From contig DF239408.1 of assembly GCA_000507305.1 (NCBI GenBank), positions 1-64,000 of the forward strand: a DNA stretch of 64,000 nt, given 5' to 3'. The notes below the pieces were generated by a model. The model searched no databases and was not told where the DNA came from. It worked only from the letters and a program-made list of their open reading frames with translations. Below, one piece after another: positions 22,734-33,871 of the stretch. Source of the DNA: Breviolum minutum Mf 1.05b.01. Lineage: Eukaryota; Sar; Dinophyceae; Suessiales; Symbiodiniaceae. Within the stretch, counting starts at the first letter, position 1. Each line of letters begins with the position of its first letter. Position numbers and translations under genes: made by a program.

Positions 22734-22984
22734 GTTGGTTCACTGGATATGGATGCTATGGCTTTGAACCCATAAAATGGGAGAAGAACAGATGAATTTG
22801 GTGGAAGATGTGGAAATTGTTTTTGGTGTACTTGGAAGTTTGGGAAATTTTGAATTGGAAAACTACACTTCCCAGAAAGAAACATCTCCCAAGCATGGAT
22901 GTTCAGGGGCTTTTACTTGCAACCTTTAGTTGTAGGGAGATTGTAAAACATTCACAACTTCGAAACAGACTGTTTGAAAAAATC

Positions 22985-23078
22985 GCAGATGCTCCATGCA
23001 TGGAATATACCTCCTTACATGTACCATAAAATCAATCAGATGTAGGTAAATATGCCTACCATATATGCAGCATATTGG
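22985..23078. repeat. Family B palindrome in a PDE intron
   Basis: GCAGATGCTCCATGCATGG to ATATGCAGCATATTGG, with TGTAGGTAAATATGCC inside. Confidence 0.5.
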
Positions 23079-23371
23079 AATGATTGATGCTTTGGATTAA
23101 ATATTTTGTCCCTAAAAGAAGCAAGGAAATGTCCCTGATAGTTGCTGGCAAAGGGAGATGATTCGGTGGCTTCCTATGGCTGTTTGTATTTTAGGGAGGG
23201 GTATATTTACCTATAAAACTGGCTACTGGTTACAATAAGCTCTAACGCTAGTTTTTAGGGAGGGTAGATAATTTTAATGGGAAATTTTGTGTCTCCCCAA
23301 AATCTGATGTTTTTTCCAACTCGCCTTTTAAAATTCAAAAAAACGAATCTCTATTTCTCAATGGTGTGGAT

Positions 23372-23452
23372 GCCAGGTGATTCAAACCGTGACCTTTTTC
23401 ATCCCCAAAACGTTGGAGGTCACTTAACCATTTGAAAGGTTCACGAATCACC
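23372..23452. repeat. Family J element
   Basis: CCAGGTGATTCAAACCGTGACC at the left (ends in full at 25644-25749), GGAGGTCACTTAACC in the middle. Confidence 0.5.
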
Positions 23453-23633
23453 ATCCCAAAAGTCAAAACAAAAAAAAACAATCAAAAAGGTCACAAATAA
23501 AAAATGCCAGGTTGTTGTGCCTTTTTCATTGGATGATGTTTCTACAAGATGATGTATCTACCCCATTTTTTATAATCTTATATATATATATACTTCTAGG
23601 GAGTTGGTCGTCATTTCTTTGTTGAGGTTGCAG

Positions 23634-23745
23634 TTTCTCATTGCTTCCCAACCACTTCTCGGCTCTAAGGAACCCTTCAAATTGGATTGGGACAAGGGTA
23701 TCGTTGGAATGGTGGCCAATGAAGGGCAGATTGTGAATCTGGAAG
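23634..23745 (+). CDS. PDE gene exon: GAF core (KGIVGMVANEG)
   Basis: Encodes FKLDWDKGIVGMVANEG and QIVNLE. The K-G-I-V-G-x-V-A-x-x-G-x-x-V-N motif is the GAF core around the ligand pocket. It follows gttgcag and ends at a GC donor (GAAG before gccgga). The split Asp codon is completed by the next exon to give VNLE-DAHSHP, matching the family pattern VNI-x-DA-x-x-D/H-P. Reading through the GC donor instead meets a stop at 23781. Confidence 0.8.
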
Positions 23746-23797
23746 GCCGGAGAAAGTCAAAATTTTTTGACCGGAAATTCTGATGGAAAATTATTCC

Positions 23798-23902
23798 TAC
23801 TGTTGATGGAAGAAATCCTGCACCAGTGGATAGGTAGGTTATCCCATTATTCACATGGCTTTAGACATCTCAACTGGTGCAGGATTTCTTACATCAACAG
23901 TA
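23798..23902. repeat. Family D element (TACTGTTGATGG ends)
   Basis: TACTGTTGATGGAAGAAATC mirrored by GGATTTCTTACATCAACAGTA. The outermost TA at both ends is likely the target duplication. Other copies: 28248, 28940, 31271, 34108, 39472, 40218 and 52853. Confidence 0.7.
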
Positions 23903-24675
23903 TCACTGAGATTTGGGCAAATCTGGGTTTGTTTTGTTGATCAAACAACCTGGCTGTTTACTTAGTAGAGAGGGTTTATATAGAGTTTTACTGTTACTAC
24001 TTAGTTTACGTCAGGGTTACCACTACTTCAATCCACAAGTGACAAGAAGGATCCATACTAACCAATCCATTTTGTTGCGAAAATTGCTTCATGTGGCTTG
24101 ATTCATGAGTATCCATAATTTCGCGCCTTTTTGATGCTTCTGTGTTATAGATATAAAGGTAAATATCTCTATATATATATATCAGCTTTTTCCAAGTGAA
24201 TCTCCTTGATCACCTAAATAGAGGTCACCCTTCAAAAGGTCACTTGAACCCCCCCCAACATGGGGGGTCTCGGGGAAGAACCTGGTTATATATACACAGT
24301 TCAAAGGTGAGCCCCTTCCAGTTATTATTATAGGGGCCTATAACTCTGCCCGAAACGGCTGGAAGCGGAACATGCTTCATTGGAATAGGATAGAATAGGA
24401 ACAATAATGCTGGTTGGTTCATAATAGGGATCCTTATGTCATGATATATCATAATCCTCACTTAAGTGGGTACTTCGTATAAGTCCCCTAATTATATACC
24501 TTAAACTTTAACAATAATCTACAAACTACCAATTTTTGGGTTCCATGTTATTCCATTGTAATTGTCCGGGGTGTATACCATGTTGGAATCCTCACACATG
24601 AGACGATGAGGCCGGGATGAGATGGGTTATAGCGTTTTTGGTTAGGGATTTCCAAACATTTTGGTTAGGGATGTA

Positions 24676-24779
24676 ACCTGAAACTAACAGCCAAAGCCCC
24701 TGAAAGTTGATCGTTGGAAGATTCGTTTCCTTTGGCATGGCGTATTTTCAGGGGCTTTTGCTGTTAGTTTCAGGGAGGG
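24676..24779. repeat. Family E element in a PDE intron
   Basis: ACCTGAAACTAACAGCC mirrored by TGCTGTTAGTTTCAGGGAGGG, TA at 24674-24675 and 24780-24781; arms given by their ends. Confidence 0.7.
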
Positions 24780-24972
24780 TACATCACTGTTTTGTGGATC
24801 CTTGTATGGTCATACAGATGAAATCATCTGAGCAATGAACAAGATCCTGGTGCTTTCGGGTATATAGGTGATTATACTACTGTACCCAGTTAGGTGGGGA
24901 TTATAATAAACCATGACGCAAACTATTATAATGTCATAAGGGTTTTAGAACGCTGCTCGTTTGAACGGCCAG

Positions 24973-25028
24973 ACGCACATAGCCATCCTTCCTTTGATGG
25001 AGAGATCGAGAAGAAAACCGGTTACAGA
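24973..25028 (+). CDS. PDE gene exon: GAF, DAHSHPSFDGEIEKKTGYR
   Basis: Encodes DAHSHPSFDGEIEKKTGYR, matching the GAF block DA-x-x-x-P-x-F-x-x-x-[VI]-[DE]-x-x-T-G-Y-[RK]. It follows the acceptor ggccag and ends at a second GC donor (AGA before gctact). The preceding GC-AG intron is 1227 bp and the following one is 1223 bp. Confidence 0.8.
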
Positions 25029-25461
25029 GCTACTTGGGTTACACACTGGTCAACCACCCTAAGAATCATTGGACCCTCCTAAAACAAGGGGTTTGACTGC
25101 CTATAGGAGGGTTCTTTTGGTTCTCCAAACCATCAGTTTTAAGATCCCATGATTCTAAGGGTAGCTGGCTGGAAAATCCACCGAACATTTTGATGGTATT
25201 TGTCAAGATAGATAATAACAAAATTCCGGGCAGCTTAGTTTACCTCAGAGCAGTGCTGCTTGAAACAACAGGTTTGCGTGATGCAAGTCGTTGTTTTTTT
25301 TCTTTTTGACGCGGTAACCCTTGGTAGTGATGGTTTCTGATAAGGGGCTTAGACTAGTCGACTAGCCTTTTTGTTGATTGCTCGGTAGTTTTTTTTGATT
25401 ATGGGAAACCTTACTGTTCATCAAATTGTTACACCATGTTACACCAATGTGGTATATATAT

Positions 25462-25551
25462 CCCATAGGATCCATGTATGATATATTTACCTACATTTGC
25501 CATAAATTTGAACCAAATGTAGGTGAATATACCATACATGGATCCTATGGG
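25462..25551. repeat. Family B palindrome with 3-bp target duplication
   Basis: CCCATAGGATCCATGTATG mirrored by CATACATGGATCCTATGGG. TAT on both sides (25459-25461, 25552-25554). Confidence 0.75.
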
Positions 25552-25643
25552 TATGTGAAGAAAAGAAACATGACTCCCAGTTTTTTAGGCATCACAAGTC
25601 GGTGGAGGAGTTCATGAATCAACCACTAATAGTCCAGAGATTA

Positions 25644-25749
25644 CCTGGCAATTCTGCTGGTGACCTTTTTGGGATGGTTAAGTGACCATTTAAAGGGCGA
25701 AGTGACCTCCAACTGGGGAATCAAAAGGTCACGGCTTGAATCACCTGGT
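25644..25749. repeat. Family J element
   Basis: CCTGGCAATTCTGCTGGTGACC at the left and GGTCACGGCTTGAATCACCTGG at the right (given as the terminal arms). The inner arms GGTTAAGTGACC and GAAGTGACCTCC face each other. Confidence 0.5.
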
Positions 25750-26049
25750 ATATGTTTTTTTCTTGATCATCCCTGCTGGTGCTGCTTTCCCATTGGGTTG
25801 AAGTGATTCCATGAGGTCTCGATGAGTGTTGGCCGGGATACGGCGGGGAAGGTGCAAGTTTGATGTAAAACTTATCCCAGGTCCACATTTTACCATCAAA
25901 ATCAAGCAAATGTACACACCCGTAGACTAACATAGCAAGATAGCAATGGAAATCCCCACTTTGGTAAATATGATCATAAATACATTGAATCTTCGGGTAT
26001 GTGAACCGACTCACTTGCCAAAAGCCAGCTTGCAACTGAGCAGGCAAGC

Positions 26050-26192
26050 CCCCTCTCTAAAACGAACGTTGCAAGTAACTCCTTCCCCCCCTGAAAATAG
26101 ACTGAAATTGCTCCCAAAAATTTGAACTATACATCTGAACCAACCTTTGATTTTTCAGCAAGCTTTTACTTGCAACGTTCGTTTTAGGGGAG
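26050..26192. repeat. Single hairpin element, CTAAAACGAACGTTGCAAG ends
   Basis: CTAAAACGAACGTTGCAAGT mirrored by ACTTGCAACGTTCGTTTTAG, a perfect 20-bp terminal repeat apart from flanking bases. It sits 59 bp before the next PDE exon. Confidence 0.65.
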
Positions 26193-26251
26193 TGCACCTG
26201 GACCCCCAATGTTGTATCTGCCAAGACCTTCACCGGCGCCGAATTATCGAG

Positions 26252-26292
26252 GTGAAAGGTCTCTTATCGCTGCCTGTCAAAAGTATCTCGGG
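26252..26292 (+). CDS. PDE gene exon: GAF, VKGLLSLPVKSISG
   Basis: Encodes VKGLLSLPVKSIS(G). Joined to the previous exon it gives TGYR-VKGLLSLPV, equivalent to the family TGYRTKSLLCVPI. Acceptor atcgag, donor gttgaa, leaving phase 2. The small exon that should carry the GVIQ strand before 29986 was not found. Confidence 0.75.
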
Positions 26293-26327
26293 GTTGAATC
26301 ACCGGTGGTTTTTTGGAGATTGTGTCC

Positions 26328-26460
26328 CTAAACATCCAGGCGAATATCTGCTGAGGCCTGAGGTTTGGTGTTTTAATGTGTTTTAGTCCTGAGGTTTGGT
26401 GTTTTAGGTTTTTTTTGCGGGGTCCAAGTAACTTCTCAGCAGGTGTTTGGATGTCTAGGT
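26328..26460. repeat. Family H element with internal duplication
   Basis: AAACATCCAGGCGAATATCTGC to CAGGTGTTTGGATGTCTAGG (ends only). Inside, CCTGAGGTTTGGTGTTTTA occurs twice in tandem. Confidence 0.55.
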
Positions 26461-26772
26461 TTTTTTTAAAGACATATATATATATTCAATTTTGGATGTT
26501 TGAATAGAAATCCATTTGAGAGATGGATGTCGATCTTGATCCCCAAATTGAATAACCCAACGCTTTAGGTGATTTTTTTTTGAGTGGGCCACTCCATTGA
26601 GATTCGTATATTTATCGGGCACAAATATCCACGCGGTTTTCGTGATGGGGTCCTGGATTATATACAGATATCCCTTGAAGCCCACATAAATCATGGGATA
26701 TCTCTGGGGAAACTTTTGTAACGACCAAAGCGCCGGTTGGTCACCTTAAATGGTGGTTTAATAAGGGAATCC

Positions 26773-26897
26773 TTGGATGTCCCAGGAAGTTAGTAAATGG
26801 TCAGCAAAATGGGTTAGAACTTACTTATAAAAGTGGAATTTAGATTTGGGTTATAACCCATTTACAAACCATTTACAAACTTCCTGGGACATCCAAA
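26773..26897. repeat. Family I element
   Basis: TTGGATGTCCCAGGAAGTTA mirrored by AACTTCCTGGGACATCCAA; perfect terminal arms. Confidence 0.7.
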
Positions 26898-26975
26898 TGC
26901 CTCCAAAATCCCCTTAATTCAGGGGATCCCCTCCAACTACCCTCCAAAATCCCCTTCAACTCTTATCGCAGATTG

Positions 26976-27122
26976 ATGATTGATTACAAGTTGTTTCAAC
27001 GTGATGATGTTGGAGCAGTTTCTCAGAAGAAGAAGGGTGATGGGCCGATTTGGTCCTATGGAGCTGGATGGATTTCTGGCTACATGAAGATTTACAATGG
27101 TATTTCTATGTCAGTGCGGTGA
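26976..27122 (+). CDS. Small open frame next to the 27245 ORF, unidentified
   Basis: 49 codons from ATG to TGA, after an acceptor-like tcttatcgcag. Contains KKKGDGPIWSYGAGWISGY. Composition is protein-like and AT-rich at third positions. It may be an upstream part, frame-broken, of the island that follows. Confidence 0.3.
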   Translation: MIDYKLFQRDDVGAVSQKKKGDGPIWSYGAGWISGYMKIYNGISMSVR

Positions 27123-27244
27123 ATTTCTTCTGCGTTTGGTATTTCAGTGTCTTTGATGCATGACACGTATGCTACAAGCTGCAAATGGTGTGACATTTTT
27201 AACTATGTCGAGGCTGGCTGAAAACTGCTAGTTGGCAGAGTGGA

Positions 27245-27742
27245 TTGTGGTTACAACAAGACGATGGTGTCTATTGCAGTTACAGCATGGATATTGATGG
27301 TGGTGGTATTTACAGCCTGTTTATTTATTTACTTCTCACAATGATTTGTCAGAGCTTGAGGCCAGCGGCTATTTATGCTGCGATCTACTCAATCTATGTT
27401 TTGTCGATTGCAGTTACAACCCTGGATGGTGTCGAAGACCCATCTCCAAATATCTCAGACTTTATTCGTATTGTGGATCTACTATTGCCCAATCTCGTCC
27501 GTTCTGATCAGAAGATTGATCCTATATTGAAGTTATTCATTGAAGGATTTCTTCCATATTACATCTCTTCTATTGGTCAGAATCTATACACTTGTTTGAT
27601 ACCTGATATTCGCGGTGACGATCCTATCATGGACAAGTTCCGTAGATATATCGTCACTACTGTTGATGCTCTTGATAATGATGGACCGGATGAAGACACT
27701 GGGGGTGTGCTCTTGAAAGAAACGGCAGAAACGGCCCCTTAA
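27245..27742 (+). CDS. 165-codon ORF of unknown function
   Basis: The longest clean open frame in the central window. Its N-terminal third is hydrophobic (YSLFIYLLLTMICQSLRPAA, then IYAAIYSIYVLSIAV), consistent with one or two membrane segments. A polar C-terminal half follows, with FIRIVDLLLPNLVRSD, IPDIRGDDPIMDKFRRYIV and an acidic tail. It ends in TAA at 27740. It lies inside a phosphodiesterase intron and is more AT-rich in codon use than the first gene of the window. The true start is uncertain because the upstream sequence also looks coding in other frames. No family is recognised. Confidence 0.45.
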   Translation: MWLQQDDGVYCSYSMDIDGGGIYSLFIYLLLTMICQSLRPAAIYAAIYSIYVLSIAVTTLDGVEDPSPNISDFIRIVDLLLPNLVRSDQKIDPILKLFIEGFLPYYISSIGQNLYTCLIPDIRGDDPIMDKFRRYIVTTVDALDNDGPDEDTGGVLLKETAETAP

Positions 27743-27861
27743 TTCAGGTTTAGGAATTATATTAATTTTGCCCAGATGTCTACCAAATACTTCGACCAGA
27801 TTGCTGAAGCATCAAGAGTATGTTCCATCTATGGTATTAAGTTATCTATCCATGACGGATC

Positions 27862-27939
27862 CATGGGACTGGTATGTTTACCTACTAATCTAGACTTAAA
27901 AAATCAACTATGAGGTACAGTAAATATACCAGTCCCATG
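27862..27939. repeat. Family B palindrome
   Basis: CATGGGACTGGTATGTTTACC mirrored by ATATACCAGTCCCATG (ends). Confidence 0.6.
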
Positions 27940-28247
27940 ATGTATTTGATGGAACTTCAAATGTCCAGAAAACACTCCCAGACTTTTGTGCCTTGTTTTA
28001 GGTGCTTTTTTGTTGGGTTATTTCCATGGTAAATCACTATTCAACAACCATTTGGGGAATATTTCATTTTTTCGGAGCTAATCTGAGCAAAGCATCTACT
28101 AGATAGGTGGTTGCACAAAGATTTCTTTTTTTTGGGGGGGACACCTCCCAACATATGTTTTCCTCAAGAAGATGTCAACAAAAATCCCGCACCAACTGTT
28201 GATCCGATTATCTTTAATATTTTTTAATGTTGGGAAAGCTCCCAACA

Positions 28248-28356
28248 TACTGTTGATGGAAGAAATCCGGTGTTCACCAGTTGAGGTTGGTAGTTTATCC
28301 CATTATTTACAGGGTTTCATACATGTCAGGTGGTTTTAACAGTACTTTTTCCGAGG
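28248..28356. repeat. Family D element, right end eroded
   Basis: TACTGTTGATGGAAGAAATCC at the left, AACAGTA at the right. Confidence 0.5.
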
Positions 28357-28768
28357 TAACCGGTGTTCAATGAGGTGTTTTGGGGGGGTCCACTCAGACG
28401 GAACCTGAGGAGGTAAACTTAGCGCTTCACATAGCATCAATCCAAAAAAAACATAGCTTGCATACAAGCTGGGCCCCCTTAGCAGCTATAAGTAGGGGCA
28501 TGTAACTCCACCATTTATATGACTTATTTCACCCCAGTTACCCATTTAGTTTTCGTCCGTTTATATGGGTTACAATGCCATTTTCCGCTAGTTTCTGAAA
28601 ATAATCCAATTTGACCATTTTCTTTCAGATGGGTTTTGAAGCACCAGCAAATCACCAACAGTGTTTATTTCGATGGCTGAATTTTCGATGGCTGAATTTT
28701 TAGAAACCCAACCCTTGTGGAGGTAGCCGGGCGCGGGTTAGTCTGGCCATGAAATACTCATTCGTTGA

Positions 28769-28934
28769 CTAGTTGGTGGTTTCAAACATTTTTCATTTTC
28801 ACCCTTACCTGGGGAAATGATCCATTCGTTGACTAGTTGGTGGTTTCAAACATTTTTGATTTTCACCCCTATCCCGGGGAAATGATCCAACTTGACTAAT
28901 ATTTGTTCAAATGGGTTGGTTCAACCACCAACTA
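28769..28934. repeat. Family C element with tandemly doubled left half
   Basis: About 66 bp (ATTCGTTGACTAGTTGGTGG onward) is repeated twice before the single right arm. The outer flanks are TTGA and TTGA. Confidence 0.65.
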
Positions 28935-28939
28935 GTTGA

Positions 28940-29064
28940 TACTGTTGATGGAATAAATTAAGAAATCCGGCTAACCACCTCAAATGTATAAAAACCCTGC
29001 AAATAATGGGGATAATCTACCAACCTCAACTGGTGCACGCCGGATTTCTGAACCATCAACAGTA
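28940..29064. repeat. Family D element
   Basis: TACTGTTGATGGAATAAATT to CCATCAACAGTA. It starts 6 bp after the preceding family C element. Confidence 0.65.
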
Positions 29065-29985
29065 TTTAGCACTTTTGCAGCCTTCAAACATCAAACATCT
29101 TTTTCTCCAGCTCTACGGGGGCGATGATGAGGCACCATCAACTTGCAGAGAACCATCGGGGTGATCCAGGCGCCGAGCCCCCCGAGCCCCCTTCGGAACC
29201 AGCCACCAACAAAGGGGGGGGGTTGGGTCTACCAAAAACCTACGGTTTTTTCGATAGTTTATAGGTGGTTTTTTCATGGAAAGACGTACAAATATTGAAT
29301 AATTACATTGAGTGGACCTGGGAAAAGGAAAGGATCGTCTTCCAATCATCAATTTTCAGGTGCGAAACCTCTTGGGTTCTGGGAGGGTAATCATTTTGTT
29401 ACAGGAAAAATATGGTTGTGTTGGATTTGTTTGATATGTCTCATTCTCAGATTTACCACTGCCGATTTTTGTCAAATCATTTTTTTTTGGAGTGTAAAAA
29501 TGAAGGTGCTGGAAGTCAAATTACTGACTTTATTTATACCCAAAATTAAAGCGACTGTCTGGATAGCTTAGGCTTCAGGTATTCCTCAAATAGTCAAGGA
29601 AAATCTAAAATCTTTTTGTGTAAAATTGGATATTTTGGTGAACTGCCATTTGGAGGAATGCAGTAGCTACTGTGACACTGGTAGAAGGTGCAGTAGCTCG
29701 TTGCGGTCAAAGGATATCACCATGACACTTTTGGTTGCCTCTCCTCTCGACTTTCATTTGGCTGTTTGATTCTCAATATTGCTGTTTTGCAACAAATCTA
29801 GGTGGTAAAGACGGAGATGGCAGAAACTGGATATTCTGTATATCGTCATGTTCGATAAATCAGTTTCATATTTTGCAAAACATCTTCAGTTCTAAAATGA
29901 TGTTCTTCTTACAATTGTGCTTTCTAATTTGTTTCTACCATGTAGTAGCTTCCCATAGCACGATATGATTCGGCAAAACGGACAG

Positions 29986-30053
29986 GTGTTGAATAAGCGA
30001 AGCAGTAGTGGGTCTTTCTCTGAACAAGATGCTGTCGAATTGCAAAAGATCGC
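29986..30053 (+). CDS. PDE gene exon: GAF C-terminal strand and helix
   Basis: Encodes VLNKRSSSGSFSEQDAVELQ then KI(A). N-K-x(n)-F-S/T-x-x-D is the standard end of a GAF domain. Acceptor acggacag, donor gtgaca, leaving phase 2. Confidence 0.75.
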
Positions 30054-30445
30054 GTGACATGGCGATGAAAAGCACATGGGAGGGAGACGCCAAACCCCAA
30101 CAAAGTTCAAGAGTTGAGCATGTTGAGCAAACCTACAAAGGAGAGGTATGGTATGTCAATAACCTGTTGTTTAGGATGTTTCATTTAACAGGTAAGAGGG
30201 ATCAAAACAACCATCAAAGCTTGTTTTCGTAATGCTGGGTGCATTGTCTATAATGTGGTGTCACCTATTCATGACCCCATGGACCATGTGTGTTTGAGGA
30301 TTCCAGTCCACTAGGACACAATGGGATGAAGTGAGTAGTGTATTGACCTACTGTTGAGCATTCATGTGAAGGATCTATCTACTTGGACATTTATATAATT
30401 TATATATACAATATATACACATTAAGGTAAAGCAAAACTAGTCAA

Positions 30446-30742
30446 TTGTTGGACGGTAATTTATACATATATACATTTGTAATTACATCGTATTATATAT
30501 ACACATATTCTACACCCTATATGTACAAATCATTTTTGTTGCATGTTGAGAGTTTTGCCAAAGTTGGAAGGACTTTTTTCCATTGGTTTTTGTATGTTTC
30601 GAACGCCACCAAGGATGGTCATTGGAGATTCGTTTTATCGTCAACGATGGAAGGCTTTGGAAACCGTCTTTGTCGCCTGGCAACTGAACTCCATGAACTC
30701 CACGCTGTTTTTCAGCGCGGAGTTCAACGGTCATCTTTTTGA
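30446..30742 (+). CDS. Possible coding island, unidentified
   Basis: The 3' part reads ATKDGHWRFVLSSTMEGFGN and RLCRLATELHELHAVFQRG. The 5' part is AT-rich and unlikely to be coding. It contains a strong hairpin at 30695-30725. It lies between the GAF and catalytic exons of the phosphodiesterase, but I cannot align it to that linker. Confidence 0.25.
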   Translation: MLDGNLYIYTFVITSYYIYTYSTPYMYKSFLLHVESFAKVGRTFFHWFLYVSNATKDGHWRFVLSSTMEGFGNRLCRLATELHELHAVFQRGVQRSSF

Positions 30743-31270
30743 ACGAGGGGTCAGTAGCTTTTGGAGCCATTTTTTGTGACACAAATCAACCAAATAAGGA
30801 GCAAATGAGTATATGAATTGGTAGTTTTTGAAAGGTGATTTACATTGTCGAACTTCATAGGGTTGTTTAATGCACTCCAAAAGCTATATACCTACTTTGA
30901 TTTTATATGGTTGGCAAACTGATGGTTTGGTCATGAAATGACACCGCTATTGGAAGGATCATAGAATGACCCCCAGCAATAACGTGTTGAAAAGTAAAAG
31001 GGTGGTTGGATGCTAATATGAAAACTAGTTTTCAGATGAACAGAGTCTAAACCAGTATATGATTTGTTTCAACGAATTTCTTGAATATACCCATGGCGTC
31101 TCTACATACTGGGTTTTGAATTTGGATGTTTAAAGTTTGCATAGAATCTCCGAATCTATCTACATGAAGCCGTTTGCAGGTTTGGGTTAAGCTTTTTAGA
31201 TGGCTTGTAACCATCAGTGAAGTTGTTTAAAGTCCCATTCCGGAGATGGTGTGAACGCAATTGATTAAAA

Positions 31271-31377
31271 TACGGTTGATGGAAGCAATCCGGCTAACCA
31301 CCAGGGATGTGTAAAACCGTGCAAATAACAGGATTAACTGTTTTTCAACTGGTGCAGGATTTCTTCCATCAACAGTA
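31271..31377. repeat. Family D element
   Basis: TACGGTTGATGGAAGCAATC to GATTTCTTCCATCAACAGTA. Confidence 0.65.
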
Positions 31378-31450
31378 TAATGCGTCATTTCTAGATGTGT
31401 TTCTATGCTTTCTCAAACAACTTCCCTTTGAATTTGCTTAAACCTGTAAA

Positions 31451-31556
31451 TGGGTGTTTCCTAAAATAGTGGTACCCAACAACCATGGGGTTTTCCTACT
31501 AAAAATGAACATTTTGGGGTGTTTTGGGTGTACCACCATTTAAGGAAACCCCCCAA
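31451..31556. repeat. Family N element
   Basis: TGGGTGTTTCCTAAAATAGT mirrored by CATTTAAGGAAACCCCCCA. The GTGGTACC and GTACCAC boxes face each other. Confidence 0.6.
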
Positions 31557-33340
31557 ATTGCAGGTCAAAACATCACGGTGCGATGTTTTTGTTTCGTGGC
31601 TTTTGGCAGTAAACAGTTCAGCTTCAAAAAACACATCGACGGTGGTTCCACCCGTTAATTGAAGAGATGTATCCCATCCCAATTTCAACTGGTGATTAAT
31701 AGGAATTCCAATTTTTTTGGGGGGGGTGTATCAAAAAGTTTGCAAATTTCCCCCCCCCAAAACAACCGTGTGTTTTAGTTTGAACACTTAAGAGCACTCA
31801 TTTCAGTACTTCTTTAAGAATTGTTTCCCTGAGGAACAACGTGATGAACAAATCTCAGCGGTGCTGAATCAGCATAGGGACAGGCAAGGGGGTCTCACCG
31901 CTGGACATTCGGCGGTCACTACCTTGGGAAGGTGGTAAAATCCGTGGCTACTACAGTAGTGGTAGATAAACTACATGGCCAGATTTCTGAACAATCAATA
32001 GTAGTTCTGGAAATCATTTTCCTGGGGAGATTCACTTGATTTCAGGAGTTTTCCAGATTGGTGAAATATATGTATATAGGCTATATACTGGGAGTTATCC
32101 ACTTAGGGATTGTAAGAAGCATTCATTGGAAAGCTTGTGGATCAACAATGGCAATGGAATATTTATCGTTGACTTACAACATCCTGTTCTTCAAACCTTC
32201 ACTTAAGAGTATTGATTTGTAACATACCTAGGTCCACTCAATCGAGCTGGTGCATTTACCTACATGAATGGATCATGTTTATTGTACTTGTCGATACATA
32301 GACCATACAGAAATTCTGTTTGGGAAAATGCATGCTGCAAAATATGTGCATGTTCAATAGATTATTCTGGTTCTGGTGATAAGTGGTAGGGATTATGTTT
32401 TAGCCCCTACAAGGCAAGCACTATACCTGGTATATCCGTGTTTTTTTTAAACTGCCAATAGGGTGAGATTACATACTATACCTACCACTGGCCCTTTACG
32501 TTTCGAAGCTGAAAATTCCCATGGCTCGCCATGGCTGTTGCCTCACATCGTGGCAAGGCGTTTAGTTCAAGAGTAACATTCCGTCATATGTCGAATCCTG
32601 GAATCCTCGAATCCTGAACGAGTTTTGTTGCATGATGGCTGGAGTTTTGTTAAATCCCCAATATAAAAGGATCAATATTTGTTTATCAATGATTTTGGAG
32701 ATGAAGATCAATAGTTTCGCTAATGGCGAAAACGACATGTTTTTTTCAAAAACACTCAAAACGCAGGCGCGGTTTTCCACCCGACGGGTTGTTTATGATA
32801 TATATATATATATACCTTTTGGGTCATGCCGTGCAACCCTGGTGAACTAAGTTGGTAAAATGGTTTCTTCATGTTTAAAGAAGGGAACTCAAACTTCACT
32901 TTCACTCAGGGCCCAATACATGCCCTGTTTGTTCCACCTCATGGGGAAGCTGCGACATCTCAGCTCCTGCCCGTTGATGCAGGCCTGCTGCTTACACTAG
33001 TAGCAGTGGACCAGGAATGATGCTTGACCTTTGCACATTTTGAGGTATGCATCCTATGAAACTGCTGAGTAAGCTTAGTATCCTGGGACCAAACAAATCT
33101 GACAAACAAGTGCAGCTTAAAAGATAAGGAGAACCGACCTTTTTTTTCTGATGAAACATCATGGCTTTGGGTTTGCAAAACCATGGCAGGATCAGGATCA
33201 TCAGTTGGATTTCGATGGATGGCAGAACTGAGCAGTGTGTTTTGTTTCGTTTTGCACGGTTGATCTTGATCTGGATGGGTGTGGTGTTGTCATAAAAAAA
33301 CAATATGTGAATATCAGGAAACACTATATATATATACCCT
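31557..33340. other. Intronic stretch with few recognisable elements
   Basis: Contains an eroded family D right half (31945-32010) and a pair of C8/G8 runs near 31720-31760. Frames at 32562-33354 are not protein-like. Confidence 0.35.
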
Positions 33341-33430
33341 CGACATCCAAACACCTGCTGCGGTTCGGTATTTGGGCCCCCAAAACCTACCTAAAAAGAC
33401 CAAACCTGAGCAGGTATGTGGAAGACTAGG
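33341..33430. repeat. Family H element
   Basis: CGACATCCAAACACCTGCTG to GAGCAGGTATGTGGAAGACTAG (ends), TTTGGGCCCCCAAAA in the centre. Confidence 0.55.
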
Positions 33431-33589
33431 GATATGACACCGATGGTTTTCCAAAGATTTATCGGTAGAAAATCAGCGTGAAACCCGGGTGACATTGCCC
33501 CCAAAAGTGCAGATCCAGGTTGAAATGATAGGGATTACCTAGCATTCATCCACATTTCGCATCATGGTAAACATGAACAGCATCAACAT

Positions 33590-33757
33590 CAACAGAATCA
33601 CCGTCGACATCATCAACAACAACAACGTCATCATCATTATCATCATGAGTATCATTATCCACTGAACGGACCCAGGTTTAAACCTGAGTATCAAAATTTG
33701 CTCGATCGCAACTTAGGGGTCCGTTGATAAGGTCCCATTCAATTGTTGATGGACGTG

Positions 33758-33810
<53 letters not shown>

Positions 33811-33871
33811 GATCATCATCATCATCATCATCATAATCATAATCATCATCATCATCAACAACAACAACAAC
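33590..33871. repeat. Trinucleotide microsatellite (CAT/AAC)n
   Basis: An imperfect CATCAACAACAACGTCATC tract, then an almost pure (ATC)n run from about 33758 to 33856, ending in (AAC)n. The long Asp, His, Met or Ile frames here on both strands are artefacts of the repeat. Confidence 0.85.
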
